Shown: positions 58,963-64,000 of the stretch, piece by piece | Position numbering within the stretch: the first letter of the stretch is position 1 | Layout of the letters: the number at the start of each line of letters is the position of its first letter | Assembly (NCBI RefSeq): GCF_004345605.1 | Contig: NZ_SLVY01000018.1 | Location: 1 to 64,000, forward strand | Direction: 5' to 3' | Source of the DNA: Rhodococcus sp. SMB37 | Lineage (GTDB): Bacteria > Actinomycetota > Actinomycetes > Mycobacteriales > Mycobacteriaceae | Length of the DNA: 64,000 nucleotides | Made by a program: the position numbers and the translations under genes | The notes under the pieces: model-generated | Database searches by the model: none | Told to the model about the DNA's origin: nothing | What the model saw: only the letters and a program-made list of their open reading frames with translations

Positions 58963-60903
58963 CTAAGCGGGATTCTGTGTCAGGCCGAACCGGCGCGCCA
59001 GGTTCTCGTCCGACGACGGCCCAGGTGCCCAGTCGGAGATCCACGGGCCCGTGCCCTCACTCTGATCGAGGACGCCGTTCTCGAGCCACGTGTAGCGACC
59101 CTCGAGCACACCGTGGGTGAGCGCGACGTCGGCGTCGTCGGTGTTGGTCCACAACCCGTCGAAGAGTGCCTCGACACGAATGCGCGCCTGGTCGCAGAAC
59201 GTATCGGCCAGCACGAAGGCATCGTCGGCGCCGGGATGCCCGTCGGCGCGTTGCCGCTCGGCACGGACGCAGCACGCCGCCATCGCGAACAGTTCGGCAC
59301 CGATGTCGACTATGCGTCCCAAGAAGTTCTGTCGCTTCTCGAGCCCGGCCTGCCAGCGGGCCATCCCGTAGAACGTCGACCGTGCGAGCTTCCGAGAGGA
59401 ACGTTCCACGTACCTGAGATGGGCAGCCAAAGCACCGAATTCGGCGTAGGACTTCGGGAGCTGCCCCTTGCCGGTCACCAGCTTGGGGAGCCACTTGGCG
59501 TAGAAACCACTCGCCTTCGCTGCGGCTTTCGCCTTCGCTTCGACGGAAGCCTTCGGGTCGGCGAGATCACCCGCGGCCTTCAAGTGCGCGTCGACCGCCT
59601 CTCGCGCGACGAGCAGCCGCATGATCTCGCTCGACCCTTCGAAGATCCTGTTGATACGCAGATCACGCACCAATTGCTCTGTCGGCACGGCACGTTCGCC
59701 GCGCGCCGCAAGCGACTGCGCGGTCTCGTATCCGCGACCGCCGCGGATCTGTACGAGCTCGTCGGCAATGATGCACGCCATTTCGCTGCACCACAGTTTC
59801 GCGAGCGCGGCCTCGATGCGGATGTCGTTGCGCTTCTCGTCGCACATCTGTCCGGAGAGCTCCACGACGGACTCGAGCGCGTAGGTCGTGGCGGCGATGA
59901 ACGAGATCTTCGAGGCCACCGCCGCGTGTTCACCGACGGGCCTTCCCCACTGGACCCTCACCGACGACCACTCGCGGGCGATCTTGAGCGACCACTTTCC
60001 CGCCCCCGCACACATCGCGGGAATCGCGAGGCGACCGGCGTTGAGGGTGGTCAGCGCGATCTTGAGGCCGTCGCCTTCACGTCCGATGAGATTCCGGGCG
60101 GGAACACGCACCTTGTACATGCGTGTGACGCCGTTCTCGATGCCCTTCAACCCCATGAACGAGTTGCGCCGCTCCACCGTGATGCCCGGAGCGTCTGCTT
60201 CGACGACGAACGCCGAAATGCCGCCCCGGTGGCCGTCGCTGCGGGGGACGCGGGCCATCACGACGAGCAATTCGGCGACGACCCCGTTGGTGGTCCACAG
60301 CTTGACGCCGTCGAGTTCGTACGCATCGCCGTCGTCGATCGGGGTTGCCGTCGAGGCGAGCCGTGCGGGGTCGGAGCCGACGTCCGGTTCGGTGAGCAGG
60401 AACGCAGAGATCGCGCCCTTCGCGCATCGCGGAAGGAATTCACGTTTCTGCTCGTCGGTGCCGGCGAGCGCGAGAGGCTCGGGCACGCCGATGGACTGGT
60501 GGGCCGACAACAACGCGCCGATACTCGGATGCACGCTCGCCACCAGCGTCAATGCGCGGTTGTAGGCCACCTGAGATAGCCCGAGTCCGCCGTATTCCGG
60601 GTTGATCTTCATGCCGAAGCATCCGAGATCGGTGAGGCCGGCGACGTAGTCGTCGGGGATCTTCGCGTCGCGTTCGATGACGCCGCCGTCCATCGTCCGG
60701 CACAGGTTCCGAAGTTTCGTGAGGAATTCTTCGGTACGGGCGTCTTCGTCCGGAGTGGGTCGCGGGAACGGGTGGACGAGGTCGAGGGTGAGCCGTCCGA
60801 GGAACAACTCCTTCGCGAACGAGGGCTTGTCCCAGTCGGCTTCACGTGATTCTTCGGCAACTGCGCGCGCTTGTTCTTCGGTGACGTGCGCGGATCCGGT
60901 CAT
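58963..60903 (-). CDS. Long acyl-CoA dehydrogenase (FadE10-like)
   Basis: Flavin-dependent beta-oxidation-type dehydrogenase of 646 residues. The N-terminal helical domain contains LGCFGMKINPEYGGLGLSQ. The central FAD/substrate motifs are SAFLLTEPDVGSDPARL and KLWTTNG. The catalytic base is the glutamate in INRIFEGSSEIMRLL (about 415). A C-terminal extension of about 200 residues makes it VLCAD/ACAD9-sized, like M. tuberculosis FadE10. The start is ATG 60903. Chain-length preference cannot be read from sequence. Confidence 0.9.
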   Translation of the reverse strand: MTGSAHVTEEQARAVAEESREADWDKPSFAKELFLGRLTLDLVHPFPRPTPDEDARTEEFLTKLRNLCRTMDGGVIERDAKIPDDYVAGLTDLGCFGMKINPEYGGLGLSQVAYNRALTLVASVHPSIGALLSAHQSIGVPEPLALAGTDEQKREFLPRCAKGAISAFLLTEPDVGSDPARLASTATPIDDGDAYELDGVKLWTTNGVVAELLVVMARVPRSDGHRGGISAFVVEADAPGITVERRNSFMGLKGIENGVTRMYKVRVPARNLIGREGDGLKIALTTLNAGRLAIPAMCAGAGKWSLKIAREWSSVRVQWGRPVGEHAAVASKISFIAATTYALESVVELSGQMCDEKRNDIRIEAALAKLWCSEMACIIADELVQIRGGRGYETAQSLAARGERAVPTEQLVRDLRINRIFEGSSEIMRLLVAREAVDAHLKAAGDLADPKASVEAKAKAAAKASGFYAKWLPKLVTGKGQLPKSYAEFGALAAHLRYVERSSRKLARSTFYGMARWQAGLEKRQNFLGRIVDIGAELFAMAACCVRAERQRADGHPGADDAFVLADTFCDQARIRVEALFDGLWTNTDDADVALTHGVLEGRYTWLENGVLDQSEGTGPWISDWAPGPSSDENLARRFGLTQNPA

Positions 60904-61080
60904 GATGCGCCTCCATCGGAGAGTGTCTACCCGCGAGTATCCACTCTTCTGTGGTAGGCGTCATACACTTGAACGGATTCGATACCGACCGGTAACTCCG
61001 ACGGTCCCGCACGCGGGGGACACCCGGGGTCCCCCTTCAGCGGGATGTGCAACGACCAGGCGTTTCGTAGCGTCGAATCC

Positions 61081-61992
61081 ATGATCGATGTACAGAACCT
61101 GACGAAACGGTTCGGCGACACGACGGCGGTGGAGAACCTGTCATTCGAGGTCGGGCCAGGCCGCGTGACCGGCTTTCTGGGCCCGAACGGTGCCGGGAAG
61201 ACGACCACGATGAGGATCGTGCTCGGTCTCGATTCCCCGACCTCGGGGGCGGCCACGGTCGCGGGTAGTGCCTACCGGGACCTCCACGATCCGATGTGCA
61301 CGGTCGGAGCCCTGCTCACCGCCGGACACGTCCACCCCGGACGCAGCGCACGCGACCATCTGCGGATGCTCGCCGCGGTCGGAGGGATCGGCGACGCCCG
61401 CGTCGATGCCGTCCTCTCGACAGTCGGGCTCGCCGATGCCGCCTCACGGCGGACCGGTGCATTCTCGCTCGGCATGTTGCAGCGACTCGGCATCGCCGCC
61501 GCGCTGCTGGGGGACCCACCGATCCTGATTCTCGACGAACCTGTCAACGGCCTCGACACCGACGGCATCCGCTGGGTGCGGTCGCTGTTGAGGACATTCG
61601 CGGACGAGGGCCGCACGGTATTGCTGTCCTCCCACGTCATGAGCGAAATGGAACTCATTGCAGACCATCTCGTCGTCATCGGTGCCGGACGGTTACTCGC
61701 CGACGAACCTCTACTCGACTTCATCGATCGGCACAGCGGCCATTCGGTGCGGGTGGCGTCGGCCGCCGATGCGGCATTGGGTGCTCGGTTGCGTGAGCGG
61801 GGCGCTCACGTCGACGTCGACGGCGGGGGACTGCTCGTGCGCGGACTCGACGCGCGCACGATCGGTGGCGTCAGCGTGAGTGCGGAAATACCGCTCACCG
61901 AACTGATTCCGATCCGAAGGACCCTCGAGGACGTCTACACCGGACTCGTCGAAGAGCACGGCCGTCACCGTGCGAACACGGAGGTGCACTGA
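61081..61992 (+). CDS. ABC transporter ATP-binding protein
   Basis: 303-residue ATPase of the drug/bacitracin-type export class. Walker A is GPNGAGKTTTMRI, the signature is FSLGMLQRLGIA, Walker B is ILILDEPVNGLD, and the switch histidine is in VLLSSHVMSEM. The C-terminal 90 residues are the usual regulatory extension. ATG 61081 is the conserved MIDVQNLTKRFG start; 61045 is in frame but unlikely. The stop shares a base with the next start (TGATG). Confidence 0.93.
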   Translation: MIDVQNLTKRFGDTTAVENLSFEVGPGRVTGFLGPNGAGKTTTMRIVLGLDSPTSGAATVAGSAYRDLHDPMCTVGALLTAGHVHPGRSARDHLRMLAAVGGIGDARVDAVLSTVGLADAASRRTGAFSLGMLQRLGIAAALLGDPPILILDEPVNGLDTDGIRWVRSLLRTFADEGRTVLLSSHVMSEMELIADHLVVIGAGRLLADEPLLDFIDRHSGHSVRVASAADAALGARLRERGAHVDVDGGGLLVRGLDARTIGGVSVSAEIPLTELIPIRRTLEDVYTGLVEEHGRHRANTEVH

Positions 61993-62735
61993 TGTCGGCA
62001 CGCAACATGATCCGATCAGAGCTCATCAAGATCCGGACGGTTCGGAACCTGCGATGGCTGCCCATCGCCGCGGCACTCCTCGTCCCGGTGATGGCGGTGT
62101 TCGTCGGACTCACCGGAAGCCTGAACGCCGACGACACGATCCTCAGCGGGGCACTCACCGGTGCGATCCTCGGAATGGCCGCGCTGGGCGTGTGGGGCGC
62201 GCTCGTGATCACGAGCGAATACTCGTCCGGCACGCTCACTCCGATCCTGGTCGCGGCGCCCGCGCGGCACACGGTCCTTGCCGCCAAGGCCGTGGTCGTT
62301 GCGATGGTCGCGTTCGTGGCTGCGCTGCTCTCGTGCACGGTCGCTCTCGGTCTCGGTCTGCTCACCTTGGACACGAACGTCTTCGCTCTCGGGCAACCCA
62401 TGCCGGCCTTGCTCGGCATCGCCGTGGCGTTCGCGGCCGTCGCGGTGCTCGGAACGGTGTGCGGCACGGCGGTTCGTTCCTCGGCCGGCGCGGTGGTGGT
62501 GGTCGTCGGGATCCTGATCCTGCCGGAACTGTTCGGGCCCCTTCTCGGCGGTCTGCAGCCCTGGGTGACGGGTGCGGCACCGTCCGCCGTATTGATCAAG
62601 CTGTCGCAGAGTGCCGACGCGGCACCGGAACTGATGGGATCGTTGGGAGGGTGGCCGTCCCTGCTGATCCTGCTCGGATACACGGCCGTGGCGTGCGTGG
62701 TCGCGGCGGTGCTGTTCGACACGCGCGACACGTGA
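61992..62735 (+). CDS. ABC transporter permease
   Basis: 247-residue membrane protein with about six helices (WLPIAAALLVPVMAVFVGL, ALTGAILGMAALGVWGALVI, AVVVAMVAFVAALLSCTVAL, AVVVVVGILILPELFGPLL and others). The S-S-G-T-L-T-P motif after helix 2 (TSEYSSGTLTPIL) is typical of ABC-2 exporters. It partners with the upstream ATPase. Its TGA overlaps the histidine kinase GTG, so the four genes form one coupled operon. Substrate unknown. Confidence 0.9.
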   Translation: MSARNMIRSELIKIRTVRNLRWLPIAAALLVPVMAVFVGLTGSLNADDTILSGALTGAILGMAALGVWGALVITSEYSSGTLTPILVAAPARHTVLAAKAVVVAMVAFVAALLSCTVALGLGLLTLDTNVFALGQPMPALLGIAVAFAAVAVLGTVCGTAVRSSAGAVVVVVGILILPELFGPLLGGLQPWVTGAAPSAVLIKLSQSADAAPELMGSLGGWPSLLILLGYTAVACVVAAVLFDTRDT

Positions 62736-63859
62736 TCGTTCGCTCACGCTGGATGATCGTGGTGGTTCCGGGCGCCGCGACCTTCCTGTTCGTCGTGGTC
62801 CTCCACACCCTCACCTCGGATACGACGATGCCGGACCGCTCCGCGGCCATCTTCGCCCTCCTGCAGGCGGCGGCGCTGGTGTCGACCGCATTCCGTCCGT
62901 GGGCAGGGTGGGGTCTGTCGTTCGCCGCGACCCTCGGCGCGACGGTCGTCGTCGGTGACGGGTTGTGGGTCGACGCGATGATCAACAGTCACTTCGTGGT
63001 CCTCGCTGCCGCTGGGCTGCGGATCCGTCCACGATCGGCCGTCGCAATGTGGTGTGCACTCGCTGTCGCGACCGTTGTACTCGCGGTGATCGGCGGCGCT
63101 GCAGGAGAAGCGGTGGAGACGCTGGTCCTCGCAGCCGTCGTTCTCATCGCCGCAGGTGCGATCCGTGCCGCGGTGCATGCGCGCCGCACACTCGCCGTCG
63201 AACGCGATGCAGCCGAACACGATCGAGAGCGCGCTGCGGTGTTGTCGGAACGCGCACGGATCGCGCGGGAGTTGCACGATGTGGTGGCCCACCACATGTC
63301 GGTCGTCGCAATCCAGGCGCAGGCCGCCCGATACCGGGTTACCGATCCACCACCCGAGCTGACCGACGGGCTCGACGCAATCCACTCGAGCGCAACCGAG
63401 GCGTTGACGGAGATGCGCCGGATCCTGGGTGTGCTGCGGTCGGGGGCCGACGAGATGACACCGTCGCCGCGCCTCGCGGATCTGCCGCGGCTGCTCGACG
63501 GGGTCCGTGACGGCGGGGTCGACGTGCGCGACCGGGTCGACGGTGACGTCCGGGAACTCCCGGCCGGCGTCGAACTCTCTGCCTACCGGATCGTGCAGGA
63601 GGCGGTGAGCAACGCCGTTCGACACGCGCCGGGCGCACCGATCGATGTGCATCTCGCCTACGGATCCGACGGCCTGCGCCTCCGAATCCGCAACGGGCCC
63701 GCCCGCGAACCGGTTCGGGACCTTGCGGGGGCCGGGCAGGGGATGATCGGGATGCGCGAGCGGGTCGCTGCACTCGGCGGCCGGCTCGAGACCGGTCCCG
63801 AACCGGAAGGCGGGTTCGTCGTCGAGACCGTCCTGCCCGTTGCGGAAGGAGTGCGATGA
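62732..63859 (+). CDS. Sensor histidine kinase (NarL/DesK class)
   Basis: 375-residue membrane kinase. About five N-terminal helices (to about 145) form the likely sensor. The HisKA_3 H-box ARELHDVVAHHMSVVAIQAQ (about residue 184) and the ATP-binding part (QEAVSNAVRHAPGAP, GQGMIGMRERVAALGG) follow. The start is GTG 62732, overlapping the permease stop (GTGA). It should phosphorylate the response regulator that follows and probably controls the linked ABC exporter; that link is inference. Confidence 0.92.
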   Translation: MIVRSRWMIVVVPGAATFLFVVVLHTLTSDTTMPDRSAAIFALLQAAALVSTAFRPWAGWGLSFAATLGATVVVGDGLWVDAMINSHFVVLAAAGLRIRPRSAVAMWCALAVATVVLAVIGGAAGEAVETLVLAAVVLIAAGAIRAAVHARRTLAVERDAAEHDRERAAVLSERARIARELHDVVAHHMSVVAIQAQAARYRVTDPPPELTDGLDAIHSSATEALTEMRRILGVLRSGADEMTPSPRLADLPRLLDGVRDGGVDVRDRVDGDVRELPAGVELSAYRIVQEAVSNAVRHAPGAPIDVHLAYGSDGLRLRIRNGPAREPVRDLAGAGQGMIGMRERVAALGGRLETGPEPEGGFVVETVLPVAEGVR

Positions 63860-64000
63860 CTCGCAACACGACGACTACGGTGCGCGTCGTCATCGCCGAC
63901 GACCAGCGCATGGTCCGGGAAGGGCTGTCCGTCGTGCTCGGCGCGCAAGCCGGGATCGTGGTCGTCGGTGAGGCCGCGAACGGGGTCGAGGCCGCGGCCA
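63856..64000 (+). CDS. LuxR/NarL-type response regulator (N-terminal part, cut by window end)
   Basis: First 48 codons only. The receiver start VRVVIADDQRMVREGLSVVL shows the acidic pair of the phosphorylation pocket. ATG 63856 overlaps the kinase stop (ATGA). The phospho-acceptor aspartate and the output domain are beyond the window; a C-terminal LuxR-type helix-turn-helix is expected from the kinase class. Confidence 0.85.
   Translation, partial: MTRNTTTTVRVVIADDQRMVREGLSVVLGAQAGIVVVGEAANGVEAAA

Noticed and set aside
60846-60860. TTCACGTGATTC as another parS
   Set aside because: Only one half-site matches; it lies within the acyl-CoA dehydrogenase coding sequence.

Overview
The window is the replication-origin region of a high-GC actinobacterial chromosome. 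I infer a Corynebacteriales member, most likely Rhodococcus. The reasons are the order rpmH-rnpA-yidD-yidC-jag-rsmG-parA-parB on the minus strand facing dnaA-dnaN-recF-dciA-gyrB on the plus strand, actinobacterial DnaA boxes of the TTGTCCACA type, a MurJ lipid II flippase fused to a pseudokinase, a CwlM-type pseudo-amidase, and the DUF3566 gene, tRNA-Ile and tRNA-Ala downstream of gyrA. The species assignment is inference only.

Left arm (1-20.5 kb). A 3'-truncated glutaminase and a molybdopterin nitrate reductase fused to a flavodoxin/FNR reductase lie on the minus strand. The conserved envelope and redox block follows: pcnA diverges from a NUDIX-DUF6049-murJ operon, then come sigM-rsmA, trxB-trxA (behind a SigH/SigR-like promoter) and cwlM. 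A TetR regulator and an Old Yellow Enzyme gene sit between rsmA and trxB, where M. tuberculosis has nothing.

Origin core (20.5-32.5 kb). parAB, rsmG, jag, yidC, yidD, rnpA and rpmH point away from dnaA. Five perfect parS 14-mers and one near-match lie between the parA start and the rsmG start, and a further perfect copy lies 27 kb away at 51.16 kb. Two convergent DnaA boxes precede dnaA. The dnaA-dnaN gap carries a DnaA-box cluster, a bacterial basal unwinding arrangement (DnaA box, GC spacer, DnaA-trios, AT-rich stretch) and unusually dense, partly helically spaced CTCGAG motifs.

Gyrase region (32.5-45.5 kb). gyrB and gyrA are separated by about 6.7 kb holding a complete conservon-type operon (kinase-like protein with a roughly 610-residue Pro/Gln-rich repeat tail, roadblock protein, DUF742 protein, Ras-like GTPase) and an MHYT-domain membrane protein. 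After gyrA come a DUF3566 gene with an apparent +1 frameshift, tRNA-Ile, a 33-codon DLW-39-type gene and tRNA-Ala.

Metal and stress island (45.5-54.5 kb). A minus-strand copper operon (copZ, a duplicated HVHP-motif exported protein, copA, csoR) has a CsoR-type operator in front. Divergent from it is an ECF42 sigma factor with its DGPF/YCII partner and a matching promoter, then the distal parS, a small membrane protein, a PCu(A)C copper chaperone, a Tat-exported DyP peroxidase and an R2-like ligand-binding oxidase.

Right arm (54.5-64 kb). This holds a C-terminally anchored DUF7159-like protein, a membrane alpha/beta-hydrolase, a secreted lipase, a long acyl-CoA dehydrogenase, and an ABC transporter followed by a DesK/NarL-type histidine kinase and a response regulator cut by the window end. 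Most other long open frames are antisense shadows of these genes.
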